Part shown: positions 45,362 through 54,567 of the stretch, piece after piece
Position numbering within the stretch: position 1 is the first letter of the stretch
Layout of the letters: the number at the start of each line of letters is the position of its first letter
NCBI RefSeq assembly: GCF_023703465.1
Contig: NZ_JAMQGP010000006.1
Coordinates: 124,001-188,000 of the forward strand
Reading direction: 5' to 3'
DNA length: 64,000 bases
Source: Echinimonas agarilytica
GTDB taxonomy: Bacteria > Pseudomonadota > Gammaproteobacteria > Enterobacterales > Neiellaceae
Translations under genes and position numbers: made by a program
Notes under the pieces: model-generated
The model's database searches: none
The model's input: only the letters and a program-made list of their open reading frames with translations
Told to the model about the DNA's origin: nothing

Positions 45362-47173
45362 GTGAGTGATCCAATGGCCCACGTCCATTTAATTCATCAA
45401 CTGTGGCAGCGCATTGACGCGCAGCCAAGCCGACCCGCATTACGTTGGCAAGAAGCGAATCAATGGATGAGTATGAACTGGCTTGAATTAGGCGATCAAG
45501 TTTGCCGATGTGCAGATGCGATAAATCTAAGTCACTATATCCACAAAGCGCATATTGGGATCTTTTCTCGCAACATGCCTCAATGGACGTTGGCCGACTT
45601 AGCGATTTTAGCCGCGGGCCATGCATCGGTACCCGTTTATCCAACGAACACTTTAGAGCAAACACGCTATATCTTAAAGGATGCGGGTGTTCGCGTGTTG
45701 TTTGTGGGTGAAATAGAACAATACCATAGTGCGCTTGAGTTGCTTGACGAGGGCACACTCGACCAGATCATTACATTCGACGTGCCTCGCCACGAAATCG
45801 ATCACCCCAAAGCCATTAGTTTTGAAGACTTTTGTCAATTGGCCAATGCCGGCTACATGAATCGCACGCGAGCCGTCACAGCAAAGCAATCCACTGATGA
45901 GCTACTGACCTTGATTTATACCTCTGGCACCACCGGAGAACCCAAAGGTGTGATGCTCGACTATGCAAACTTTGGTGCTGCATTTGAAATGCATGATCAG
46001 CGTATTCGCGTCACCGAAAAAGATGTGTCGTTGGCGATGTTGCCGTTAAGCCATATCTTTGAGCGAGCTTGGCATCACTATATATTGTATCGCGGTGGAG
46101 AAGTCGTTTATATACGAGATCCACAATCGGTGATGGATGTGATTGAAACCGTTCAACCGACTTGTATGTGTTCTGTACCTAGGCTTTATGAGAAGGCCTA
46201 CGCCATGATTCATGGCCGCTTAGAGCAAGCATCATGGTTTAGAAAAGCGCTGTTTCGATGGGCGACCCAAGTTGGCGAAGCTGAATTTGATGCGCAAGTG
46301 AAAGGTGTTCAAACGGGGTGGATACACCGACTGAAACATAAAATTGCCGACCGCCTTGTGTTGCGTAAAGTGCGAGCTCGATTTGGAGGTAGAACTCGTT
46401 TGCTTCCTGCTGGTGGCGCGCGTTTAGCCGATGATGTGAATTGTTTCTTCCAAGCGATGGGAATGAATATTATCCACGGTTTTGGTTTGAGTGAAACCAC
46501 AGCAACCGTAACTTGCTATCCGGGGCCTCAATTTGAAATGGGCTCCATTGGCACCCCGCTTGATGGTATTGACGTTAAAATAGCGAGTGATGGTGAAATG
46601 TTAGTTAAGGGGCCAACGGTAATGCGTGGTTACTTTAATAAACCTGAAGCCACCGCCGAAGCTTTTACCGAGGACGGCTATTTTCGAACAGGCGATGCGG
46701 GTATACGAAATGAGTATGGCACGCTGTTTTTTACCGAGCGCCTAAAAGAGTTGATGAAAACTTCCAATGGTAAATACATTGCGCCACAACGTGTGGAAGG
46801 GGCTATTTCCAAAGATCCAATGATTGAACAAATTGCTGTGATCGCAGATGCGAGGCACTTTGTTTCTGCATTGATTGTTCCCTGTTACACCTCGCTGGAA
46901 GCGTATGCCATTGAAAAAGGCATTCAGTTTCGAGCGGTATCCGATTTACTTGATCATGAAGCCATACAAGACTATGTGAGGCAGCGAATTCAAGCGGTGC
47001 AGCAAGAGCTGGCAAAATTTGAACAAGTCAAACAATTCACCTTGTTACCGCAAGCATTTTGTATGACTCGAGGAGAAATAACGCCCACTCAAAAGTTACG
47101 TAGAAAAGTAATTGAGTCGCGTTTCTACCAAGAGATTGATGCGATGTATACATCTTCTCCTATGGCACGCTAA
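45362..47173 (+). CDS. Long-chain fatty acid-CoA ligase (AMP-binding)
   Basis: A 603-residue acyl-adenylate-forming enzyme of the bacterial FadD15-like type. The P-loop is LIYTSGTTGEPKGVML near 187. Later motifs include HGFGLSETTATVTCYPG, GYFRTGDAG and TSNGKYIAPQRVE. It activates fatty acids to acyl-CoA. The start is uncertain: GTG at 45362, or ATG at 45374 where GAGTGA could act as a ribosome site. It is monocistronic. Confidence 0.88.
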   Translation: MSDPMAHVHLIHQLWQRIDAQPSRPALRWQEANQWMSMNWLELGDQVCRCADAINLSHYIHKAHIGIFSRNMPQWTLADLAILAAGHASVPVYPTNTLEQTRYILKDAGVRVLFVGEIEQYHSALELLDEGTLDQIITFDVPRHEIDHPKAISFEDFCQLANAGYMNRTRAVTAKQSTDELLTLIYTSGTTGEPKGVMLDYANFGAAFEMHDQRIRVTEKDVSLAMLPLSHIFERAWHHYILYRGGEVVYIRDPQSVMDVIETVQPTCMCSVPRLYEKAYAMIHGRLEQASWFRKALFRWATQVGEAEFDAQVKGVQTGWIHRLKHKIADRLVLRKVRARFGGRTRLLPAGGARLADDVNCFFQAMGMNIIHGFGLSETTATVTCYPGPQFEMGSIGTPLDGIDVKIASDGEMLVKGPTVMRGYFNKPEATAEAFTEDGYFRTGDAGIRNEYGTLFFTERLKELMKTSNGKYIAPQRVEGAISKDPMIEQIAVIADARHFVSALIVPCYTSLEAYAIEKGIQFRAVSDLLDHEAIQDYVRQRIQAVQQELAKFEQVKQFTLLPQAFCMTRGEITPTQKLRRKVIESRFYQEIDAMYTSSPMAR

Positions 47174-47177
47174 GTAC

Positions 47178-47207
47178 TATATGGCTCGTTTGGGAGCGAG
47201 CCATATA
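47178..47207. terminator. Hairpin between convergent genes
   Basis: TATATGGCTCG (47178-47188) and CGAGCCATATA (47197-47207) make a perfect 11-bp stem with an 8-base loop between the convergent ligase and EAL genes. T-runs are absent, so termination is likely but not certain. Confidence 0.6.
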
Positions 47208-47227
47208 AGTTAATGATGAAACATAAG

Positions 47228-49213
47228 TTAATGGGGAAGTCGAGTGAGTGGGTTCACTGTAATATCTGGCTCTAAATCATCACTGAGCATCGGTTTACCA
47301 TACAGATATCCTTGTGCGTATTGGCAGCCGTTATTGACTAGCCAATAAGATTGCTCTTCGGTTTCCACGCCTTCTGCAATAATCTTTAAATTGAGCTGCT
47401 TGCCCAATTCAATAATGACTTTTGCAATTGCTTGGTCGGTTTGGCTTTGATTGAGTTCGGTAATGAAGCTTCGATCAATTTTGAGTTTGTCGATGGGGAA
47501 CCTGTGTAAATATGACAACGATGAATACCCCATACCAAAATCATCAATAGCGAGTTTCACGCCAAGCTCTTTGAGCTTGTTTAATACTGCAAGCCCGCTT
47601 TGAGCATTTTTCATTAACACACCTTCGGTGATCTCCAGCTCAATATACTCGGGTGGTAGTGCTTCATTTTTCAGCATTTGTTTGAGTTCACCAACGAACT
47701 CTGGATGCTCAAATTGACGAGGAGAGATGTTAATGGCAATGACGATAGGACGGTCATTGTGGTACCAGAAAGAAGCTTGCTGAATAGCGTTGTAAGTCAC
47801 CCAGTGACCAATCTGTTGTATTAAGCCACATTGCTCTGCTACGGGAATAAACTCTGCTGGGTTAACGTGCCCTAATTCCACATTATGCCAACGCAGCAAT
47901 GCTTCTGCGCCTACAATCCTTTTCTCTTTTAAATCAATTTGAGGTTGATAGTGCATTGTCAATTCGTTTGACTGAATTGCATGCGTAAGCGCCTGTTGAA
48001 TGGCTAATCGTCGATGACGTTTACTTTTCATTTGTGGCGAGAAAAACTGCAGCGAATCCTGTCCCTTATAACCCGCTTCAGCCAGTGCGGTATAGAGCTG
48101 ATCCAACGCTTGTTCAGGCGTTGTGCTGGGGTCAATTAAAGTTGCGCCACGTTTCCATTTGGGATGGTAGTCTCCCACTTGAGTTTTAATTGAACGTGAA
48201 ACTTTTTGTTGAATAAGATCAGTGGTGATATCAACATCCGTTTCATCACTTACACTTCCTGATAGTAAGTACACACCTTTACCACTTCGGTAGATTTGAA
48301 ACGAATGAAATTTCAATACGTTTAGAATGCTTTGAAGATGCTCAGAAAAAGCGACATGAATTTGCTCAACAGTATTGTAGCCTTGTCCTGCTGAGTAAAT
48401 ATCTAGGTTGCTCAATTCAATCGCAGCGAGCAGCAGCTTGCCTTTTCTTCGGCGTCCTAAATCGAGCAATAATTTTGATTGATTGGGTAAGCCAGTAACT
48501 CGGTCATGGAAGGCTCTGTGGCGGAAGTAACGACTTGCTCTCCAATATCGGCGTAGTGCTAGAAATGCCAGATATAGCATGAATAGTATAGCGACAGCTA
48601 AATACACAGAACGCAACTGTGCTGCTACTAAAAGCTCTAATGTTTGTGCTTCTTGAGATTCGACAGTGTTAATCACTTGAATTATTTTTTGTTCAGTAAG
48701 CGTTGATATTTGTGCATTTTGCAGGCTAATACTCTCGAGTAAATCGACCGGTTTTGTTCGTGTTGACGTGTCAGACATCGAAGCGTAGCGCAAACGTTGT
48801 ACATCGGTTTTTATGTCATTCCACAACTTATCAAATTTTGGATCGTCCACGCTTTCAATGATTTCGTCGAGTGAATTTTGAATGCTTTTTAATCGGCTGC
48901 CCCCCGATAGTTTCGGGCCACCATACCAAGCCAATAGTTCATGATGGTGCAGTGTTAATTGCGCTTTAGCGTCGTTCAAGTGATGCAGTAAAGGCAGCCG
49001 TTCACTTAACATAGTCTGACTGGTGGTTTTGAGACGTTGGTGGACTTGGTAGCCATCTAATATGAGTAATGTTAGCGGCACAATAAATGCAGTGGCAAAT
49101 AGAACTTTGAAACGGTTTGGATGTTCTGAATTAGACACCAAAAAACGATAAACTCTTGCTTTTACAGCGAGTTTCAATCGTTTGAAGCGGTTATGCACAG
49201 GAGCTAGGGTCAT
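47228..49213 (-). CDS. EAL-domain c-di-GMP phosphodiesterase with degenerate GGDEF
   Basis: A 661-residue inner-membrane signalling protein. A helix near residues 37-57 and another near 205-225 bracket a sensor region of about 150 residues. A GGDEF-like domain (about 235-395) has lost its active-site motif (RSGKGVYLLSG in place of GGDEF). The EAL domain (about 405-650) is intact, with EALLRWHN, the DDFGMGYSSLSYL loop and KIDRSFI. It should therefore break down c-di-GMP, with the GGDEF part regulatory. Confidence 0.88.
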   Translation of the reverse strand: MTLAPVHNRFKRLKLAVKARVYRFLVSNSEHPNRFKVLFATAFIVPLTLLILDGYQVHQRLKTTSQTMLSERLPLLHHLNDAKAQLTLHHHELLAWYGGPKLSGGSRLKSIQNSLDEIIESVDDPKFDKLWNDIKTDVQRLRYASMSDTSTRTKPVDLLESISLQNAQISTLTEQKIIQVINTVESQEAQTLELLVAAQLRSVYLAVAILFMLYLAFLALRRYWRASRYFRHRAFHDRVTGLPNQSKLLLDLGRRRKGKLLLAAIELSNLDIYSAGQGYNTVEQIHVAFSEHLQSILNVLKFHSFQIYRSGKGVYLLSGSVSDETDVDITTDLIQQKVSRSIKTQVGDYHPKWKRGATLIDPSTTPEQALDQLYTALAEAGYKGQDSLQFFSPQMKSKRHRRLAIQQALTHAIQSNELTMHYQPQIDLKEKRIVGAEALLRWHNVELGHVNPAEFIPVAEQCGLIQQIGHWVTYNAIQQASFWYHNDRPIVIAINISPRQFEHPEFVGELKQMLKNEALPPEYIELEITEGVLMKNAQSGLAVLNKLKELGVKLAIDDFGMGYSSLSYLHRFPIDKLKIDRSFITELNQSQTDQAIAKVIIELGKQLNLKIIAEGVETEEQSYWLVNNGCQYAQGYLYGKPMLSDDLEPDITVNPLTRLPH

Positions 49214-49235
49214 ATTTCTGCTTTTGTGTTAACTC

Positions 49236-49253
49236 TGTAAATAATTATGTACG
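49236..49253. promoter_or_regulatory. TyrR-box-like site 1 upstream of aroF
   Basis: TGTAAATAATTATGTACG fits TGTAAA-N6-TTTACA with a perfect left half and the key G and C at positions 2 and 17. A second site lies 20 bases downstream, two helical turns away. Confidence 0.5.
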
Positions 49254-49255
49254 CG

Positions 49256-49273
49256 TGTATTTTATTGTGTACA
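49256..49273. promoter_or_regulatory. TyrR-box-like site 2 upstream of aroF
   Basis: TGTATTTTATTGTGTACA matches the TyrR box at 9 of 12 consensus positions, including the key G and C. Tandem TyrR boxes upstream of aroF-tyrA are known in enteric bacteria. Confidence 0.5.
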
Positions 49274-49365
49274 CGCTTGATTTTTTGCATCAACTAAAAG
49301 ACACTGTAGAGCATTGGTTATAGACATTTAGACTAATTTAGTCATTTAGTACAAGGGTGTAAATT

Positions 49366-50442
49366 TTGAAGGACACTGTAAACGACATTCATATTCAATC
49401 TGAACGAGTCATGATGACTCCTGCTCAGCTCAAAGCACTTTACCCTGCTTCAGATACCGTGTTGGATTCCGTTATCGCATCGCGCAAAGTTATTTCTGAC
49501 ATTATTCATCATCGTGATCCACGCTTATTGGTGATCTGCGGCCCTTGTTCGATTCATGATGAAAAAGCGGCCTTAGAATACGCAAAGCGCCTTCGTGATC
49601 TACAGGTAGCATACCAAGACTCGTTATACATAGTGATGCGTGTCTACTTTGAGAAGCCCCGCACAACAGTGGGCTGGAAAGGCTACGTAAATGACCCTCA
49701 TATGGATGGCACTTTTGATGTAGAAACGGGGCTGAAACGCGGCCGTAGTTTACTCTTGAAGATTGCGGAAATGGGATTACCTATGGCATCAGAGGCGCTG
49801 GATCCAATTAGCCCTCAATACTTAGCCGAACTATTCTCATGGTCAGCGATTGGCGCTCGAACCACTGAATCTCAAACTCACCGAGAATTAGCCAGTGGCT
49901 TGTCGATGCCAGTAGGGTTTAAAAATGGTACAGATGGAAGCTTGTCTACCGCACTGAATGCTTTGCAAGCCGCCGCGAGTGGCCATAGTTTCATGGGGAT
50001 CAACACCCTAGGTCAGGTTGCAGTGATCAAGACCGAAGGTAACCCTGACGGCCATGTAATTTTGCGTGGTGGCAAAGAGCCAAATTATTCGGACAAACAT
50101 GTAGCAGAGTGCGAAGCTCTCTTGGACAAAGCAGGCGTAGTACCGAGCTTAATGATTGACTGTAGTCATGGGAATTCAAACAAAGACTACTCGCGTCAGC
50201 CAATTGTGGCTGATGATGTATTGGCGCAAATCAGTAACGGCAATCGTTCAATTATTGGAATTATGCTTGAAAGCCACATTAATGAAGGTAATCAGCCTAG
50301 CAACCAAAAACCTGAAGATATGGACTACGGTGTTTCGATCACCGATGCTTGTATCAATTGGAAGAAAACAGCAGAGTTGCTAGCAAAAGCTCACGCGCAA
50401 ATGTTGAGTGCGATCCCTGACCGCCAAATAGCAGCAGTGTGA
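49366..50442 (+). CDS. aroF: 3-deoxy-7-phosphoheptulonate (DAHP) synthase, tyrosine-type
   Basis: A 358-residue class I DAHP synthase, first step of the shikimate pathway. Conserved LLVICGPCSIHD, RVYFEKPRTTVGWKG, GARTTESQTHRELASGLSMPVGFKNGT and DCSHGNSNKD are present. Position just upstream of tyrA, and resemblance to E. coli AroF over the whole length, favour the tyrosine-inhibited isozyme. The start is TTG at 49366 after AAGGGTG; it lines up with the E. coli N-terminus. Confidence 0.93.
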   Translation: MKDTVNDIHIQSERVMMTPAQLKALYPASDTVLDSVIASRKVISDIIHHRDPRLLVICGPCSIHDEKAALEYAKRLRDLQVAYQDSLYIVMRVYFEKPRTTVGWKGYVNDPHMDGTFDVETGLKRGRSLLLKIAEMGLPMASEALDPISPQYLAELFSWSAIGARTTESQTHRELASGLSMPVGFKNGTDGSLSTALNALQAAASGHSFMGINTLGQVAVIKTEGNPDGHVILRGGKEPNYSDKHVAECEALLDKAGVVPSLMIDCSHGNSNKDYSRQPIVADDVLAQISNGNRSIIGIMLESHINEGNQPSNQKPEDMDYGVSITDACINWKKTAELLAKAHAQMLSAIPDRQIAAV

Positions 50443-50462
50443 GCAAATAAAGGAAACAAGGA

Positions 50463-51599
50463 ATGCCTGATTCTTTAAATTTGGATGAATTGCGTCAGCA
50501 AATTGATGACACTGACCAAGCGTTGCTATCTCTTCTGAAGCAGCGTCTCGCGCTAGTTCACGCTGTGGGCGAATACAAAAGCGAGCATGGCTTACCGGTC
50601 TATGTGCCTGAGCGTGAAGCTGAAATGCTAGCTAAGCGCCGTTCAGAAGCCGAGAAAATGGGGATTCCGCCAGACCTCATCGAAGATGTACTGCGCCGCG
50701 CAATGCGCGAGTCTTATAGCAGCGAGAACGATGCGGGCTTTAAAACTATTAAACCTACTGCCGGTGACATTGTTGTTGTTGGCGGACGCGGAAAACTCGG
50801 TGCGTTATTTGTAAAAATGTTCCGTTTGTCCGGCTATAAAGTGTTGGTGTTGGGGCGGGATGATTGGCATAGAGCTGAAGAGTTAGTCGGCAATGCCAGT
50901 TTGGTTGTGGTTTCGGTGCCTATTGATCGCACTGTAGAAACCATTGAGCGTTTACCTAAGTTACCGGCTGATTGCACATTGGCTGATTTAACCTCTGTGA
51001 AGCAACCTGCCATGAAGGCGATGTTAGCAAGCCACAACGGTCCTGTTGTGGGGTTGCACCCGATGTTCGGCCCCGATATTGCGAGCTTTGCAAAACAGGT
51101 CATTATCTTCTGTGAGGGTCGCAGCTCTGAACAATATAGCTGGGTGCTAGAGCAAATGAAGCTCTGGGGCAGTAACTTAGTCGAATCTAATGGCCAAGAA
51201 CATGACGAAACCATGTCTTTGGTTCAAGCGCTTCGACATTTCACGAGCTTTGCTTATGGCATGCATTTGCAAAGCGAAAACGCTGATCTGAAACGTTTAT
51301 TGGCGTTCAGTTCACCGATTTACCGTTTGGAGTTGGCAATGGTAGGGCGCTTGTTTGCGCAAGACCCAGAGCTCTATGTTGAAATCATTACCGCTGCGCC
51401 AGAAAACGTCAAAATGTTTAAGCGTTATTTGTCTAATTTTGGCGAAGCGCTGGAGTTACTAGAGCAGGGCGATAGTGACGCATTTGTGAAACGGTTCCGT
51501 GAAGTATCTGATTGGTTTGGCCATTTTGCGACTCAATTTCAGGCCGAAAGCCGTGACCTATTGTTAGCGGCTCACGACCGAGTGACGCATGACGACTGA
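50463..51599 (+). CDS. tyrA: Fused chorismate mutase / prephenate dehydrogenase (T-protein)
   Basis: A 378-residue bifunctional enzyme for tyrosine synthesis. The AroQ-type chorismate mutase domain (about 1-90) opens [22 protein letters not shown]. The NAD-dependent prephenate dehydrogenase part has [17 protein letters not shown] near 100 and [16 protein letters not shown] near 195. It lies 20 bases after aroF in one operon and overlaps the following small gene by 11 bases. Confidence 0.96.
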   Translation: MPDSLNLDELRQQIDDTDQALLSLLKQRLALVHAVGEYKSEHGLPVYVPEREAEMLAKRRSEAEKMGIPPDLIEDVLRRAMRESYSSENDAGFKTIKPTAGDIVVVGGRGKLGALFVKMFRLSGYKVLVLGRDDWHRAEELVGNASLVVVSVPIDRTVETIERLPKLPADCTLADLTSVKQPAMKAMLASHNGPVVGLHPMFGPDIASFAKQVIIFCEGRSSEQYSWVLEQMKLWGSNLVESNGQEHDETMSLVQALRHFTSFAYGMHLQSENADLKRLLAFSSPIYRLELAMVGRLFAQDPELYVEIITAAPENVKMFKRYLSNFGEALELLEQGDSDAFVKRFREVSDWFGHFATQFQAESRDLLLAAHDRVTHDD

Positions 51600-51894
51600 G
51601 CAAAGTTGCATAGACTCGGGCCACATCGTTCGGGTTCGCTACTGTACAAAATGCCGATGGATGATGCGCGCAGGTTGGACAGCCCAAGAGTTGCTCACAA
51701 CGTTTCAAGAAGAATTATGTGAGGTGGCGATTGGGCCGGGTCGTCAAGGTCAATTTGATGTGTGGTGCAATGACCAATTAATTTGGTGCCGCAAACGCGA
51801 AGGTGGCTTTCCAGAGCTCAAAGTATTAAAACAGCGCATTCGAGATGTGATTGCACCCACTAAAAACTTGGGTCACTCTGATCAAAGTGAATAG
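51589..51894 (+). CDS. SelT/SelW/SelH-family redox protein (cysteine form)
   Basis: A 101-residue protein of the Rdx family with the thioredoxin-like motif [13 protein letters not shown], where the second cysteine replaces the selenocysteine of animal Sel[18 protein letters not shown] is the conserved C-terminal block. The start overlaps the end of tyrA by 11 bases, so it is translated with the aroF-tyrA mRNA. It is likely a thiol redox protein of unknown target. Confidence 0.85.
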   Translation: MTTEQSCIDSGHIVRVRYCTKCRWMMRAGWTAQELLTTFQEELCEVAIGPGRQGQFDVWCNDQLIWCRKREGGFPELKVLKQRIRDVIAPTKNLGHSDQSE

Positions 51895-51928
51895 TGACGT
51901 GATTGTCGAGCACACTCAATATATGAAA

Positions 51929-51954
51929 AAGCCAGCGTTGTAGCTGGCTTTTTT
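51929..51954. terminator. Rho-independent terminator after tyrA operon
   Basis: AAGCCAGC-GTTGTA-GCTGGCTT followed by T-rich sequence on the plus strand and preceded by A-run on the left, so it can also serve the convergent GH43 gene. Confidence 0.85.
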
Positions 51955-51967
51955 ATTTTGGTGTGTC

Positions 51968-53593
51968 TTAGTCCCAATCGGGGTCGGGGAGCTCTTGGTA
52001 GTCAAAGTAGTCAAAATCAGCATGTAACGCTTGGCCCGATATATCTGCCGCAAATAACCCAACGAGTGTGCCGGTAAAACGAAATACATCCGGCCCGCCT
52101 TCGTCAGACATTGGAGTGCTGTTCAGTTGAGGGCCGATTTTGTGCCATGAATCACCGTCTACTGAGTAGCTAAATTGATACCAGACTTTCTCTAAATCTA
52201 CCTTCAGATACACACGACCCAAGTGCTCAATTTCAACTTCATCATATTCGTCATAGATATCATCTTGAAATTGCACAATTTGCAATATCGTAGCGCCATT
52301 GTCGTTTAAGGTTTGCTTTAAGAAGTAGTGGCTGCCTTTTGCGTAATACACCACCAAGCCTGCCATTTGCAGGGGGCTCATTGGGTTAAATTCCATGGCA
52401 GTTTCGGCAGAGGCATAAAAACTTTGAAGGCGGCGCGCAACTAAACTTTGCTCATATCGAGAATATAGATAGTGACGCCCCACCAAGCGTAAAAAACCGG
52501 GTCTCTCCGTCAAGCTCATCCAGCTGTTGTCAAAGGGCTCTCTGAGAGATTGGTAGTGCAAATTAATATTGGGCTCATCAAAATGATCCTGTGCTCGCTC
52601 GGTAGGCCATGGGCAGTCCGCAAGATCGGGTGCTTGCACCTCTTCAAAAGGCGTATTGCCGCCTTGAGCAAGCTCTGGCCAACCATCGACCCAAGACACC
52701 TGCTGAATGGCAGATTCTCGTCCGAGAATACTTCTGCCCGAGCCGTATTGGGGCGCAAATTGATAGCCTTCGGGGTTTTTTAGTGGGCGGCTGCATAAGT
52801 GAGTCATGTACCACTCACCGTTTTGAGTTTCAAAGAAGAAACCATGGCCCGCGCGTTGCAACCTCGCATTTTCTTTAAAGCGAGAGGTCAGCATCGGATT
52901 GTTGGGATGTACTTCGTATGGCCCCCACACAGACTTAGAACGGCATACTGTGACAGCATGATCAAACTCGGTGCCGCCCTCGGCTGTTACTAAATAATAA
53001 TAGCCATCTTTTTTCAGAATTTGAGGGCCTTCAGTGCAGCCTAATTCGGTGCCTTTAAAAATGTTTTTTATGGGGCCGGTCAGCGTTCCGTTGTTGGCAT
53101 CAAACTCTTGAAGCACGATTCCACCGAAGTAATTTGTATTTTTACGGCCATCCCAAATCATGTTGACCATGTATTTTTTGCCGTCATCGTCATGAAACAT
53201 CGACGGATCAAAACCATAGTTGCCAATTGAAATCGGATCGCTCCACGGGCCTTCAATGGATTCTGCGGTAACGACAAAACAAGGCGTTGCCATCCAGCTG
53301 CCACCGCGACAGGCATGGGTATTGCTGAAACATAACCAGAAACGACCATCTGCGTAAGAAAGTGTAGGCGCATACACTCCTTCGGAGTTGTCCATGCCGC
53401 GCATATCAAGTAATTCAACAGTATCTAATGCGCGAGTCAGTAAACGCCAATTGACAAGATCTTTGGAGTGGTGGATTTGAATGCCTGGAAACCACTCGAA
53501 TGTGGAAGTAACAATGTAGTAGTCGTCACCGACGCGACAAATGGATGGATCCGGGTTAAATCCGCGAATGACTGGGTTTTTAATGAGTGACAT
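51968..53593 (-). CDS. Glycoside hydrolase family 43 beta-xylosidase
   Basis: A 541-residue cytoplasmic enzyme (no signal peptide) of the GH43 xylan 1,4-beta-xylosidase type. The catalytic base is the aspartate in FNPDPSICR, the pKa-modulating aspartate is in YGFDPSMFHDDDG, and the acid glutamate is in GCTEGPQIL. The C-terminal 200 residues form a concanavalin-like beta-sandwich domain. It should release xylose (or arabinose) from imported oligosaccharides. It is divergent from an AraC-family regulator gene. Confidence 0.92.
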   Translation of the reverse strand: MSLIKNPVIRGFNPDPSICRVGDDYYIVTSTFEWFPGIQIHHSKDLVNWRLLTRALDTVELLDMRGMDNSEGVYAPTLSYADGRFWLCFSNTHACRGGSWMATPCFVVTAESIEGPWSDPISIGNYGFDPSMFHDDDGKKYMVNMIWDGRKNTNYFGGIVLQEFDANNGTLTGPIKNIFKGTELGCTEGPQILKKDGYYYLVTAEGGTEFDHAVTVCRSKSVWGPYEVHPNNPMLTSRFKENARLQRAGHGFFFETQNGEWYMTHLCSRPLKNPEGYQFAPQYGSGRSILGRESAIQQVSWVDGWPELAQGGNTPFEEVQAPDLADCPWPTERAQDHFDEPNINLHYQSLREPFDNSWMSLTERPGFLRLVGRHYLYSRYEQSLVARRLQSFYASAETAMEFNPMSPLQMAGLVVYYAKGSHYFLKQTLNDNGATILQIVQFQDDIYDEYDEVEIEHLGRVYLKVDLEKVWYQFSYSVDGDSWHKIGPQLNSTPMSDEGGPDVFRFTGTLVGLFAADISGQALHADFDYFDYQELPDPDWD

Positions 53594-53694
53594 GTGATCC
53601 CCTTTGTTTTTATAATTATAAGGCTATTGCTTTTAAATCCATTTGAATGTAGAAAATTTACTATTCAGTATAAATAAATTGTGGTTTGTTGATT

Positions 53695-54567
53695 ATGAGT
53701 GTGAGCCCGGTCAGTTTTGAGAATATTCATTTGCCGTCGGCCAGTAGTTTTGGTTTGCGTCATTACCAATTGCCACCATCGTTAGCGCTTAAAGCTCAAC
53801 CGCATTTTCATATGATGTATGAATGTATGTGGTTTCGCGAGATAGAAGGTGAAGTTGAAATTAATGATGTGATCTACTCGCTCTCGCCGGGAACACTCAT
53901 GTTTGTTCCGACGCTTCAAGCTCATTCAATGCGGTCATCAGCATCAGACCAAGATTTCTTTCTATTTCAGTATGAGGCTCGGCTATATCGTGAGCTTGAT
54001 TTAACTCCATCTCATCAACCCATGATGGTGCCCCTTGTATCTAAACTAGATCAGGATAGCGCTCAACATCTGAATCATTTATTAAAATGGAGCACTGAGT
54101 TAGGTGAACAAGCGCTAGAGTGGGGTATGAAAGCAAGTTTACTCAAGGCTCTTTTGTTGTTCATTCATCAGCAGCAATTAAAACAACAGCTTGAACCGTT
54201 CGATGGTACTTCTCCGGCTGTTTCGCACAAAAGCATGGCTAGAATATTGCCGCTGTTGCAAACGATTGAACAAGGCGATGCGTTGAGAATGTCGCTGGAT
54301 GATGCCGCTGAATTTTGTGGTATGTCTCGCTATCACTTCTCTCGAACATTTAAATCATTGTTTGGGCAGAATTTTAAGGACTATTTGTTGCGACGTAAAA
54401 TCAGTGCAGCGGTGTCTTTGTTGATTCATAGCGAACAAAGCATTGCAGATATTGCGTATCAATGTGAATTTACCGACACGGCATATTTTTGTTCCAAATT
54501 TCGCCAGCAAATGGGGCAGACACCGGGAGAATTTAGGCGTCTGCTCATCAATATTAATGAATTCTAA
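53695..54567 (+). CDS. AraC-family transcriptional regulator
   Basis: About 290 residues starting MSVSPVSFENIHLP at 53695; a TTG three codons earlier is less likely. An N-terminal cupin ligand domain includes PHFHMMYECMWFREIEGEVEI and SPGTLMFVPTLQAH. The C-terminal double helix-turn-helix includes CGMSRYHFSRTFKSLFGQNF and SIADIAYQCEFTDTAYFCSKFRQQMG. Divergence from the GH43 gene suggests it controls xylo-oligosaccharide use. Confidence 0.9.
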   Translation: MSVSPVSFENIHLPSASSFGLRHYQLPPSLALKAQPHFHMMYECMWFREIEGEVEINDVIYSLSPGTLMFVPTLQAHSMRSSASDQDFFLFQYEARLYRELDLTPSHQPMMVPLVSKLDQDSAQHLNHLLKWSTELGEQALEWGMKASLLKALLLFIHQQQLKQQLEPFDGTSPAVSHKSMARILPLLQTIEQGDALRMSLDDAAEFCGMSRYHFSRTFKSLFGQNFKDYLLRRKISAAVSLLIHSEQSIADIAYQCEFTDTAYFCSKFRQQMGQTPGEFRRLLININEF

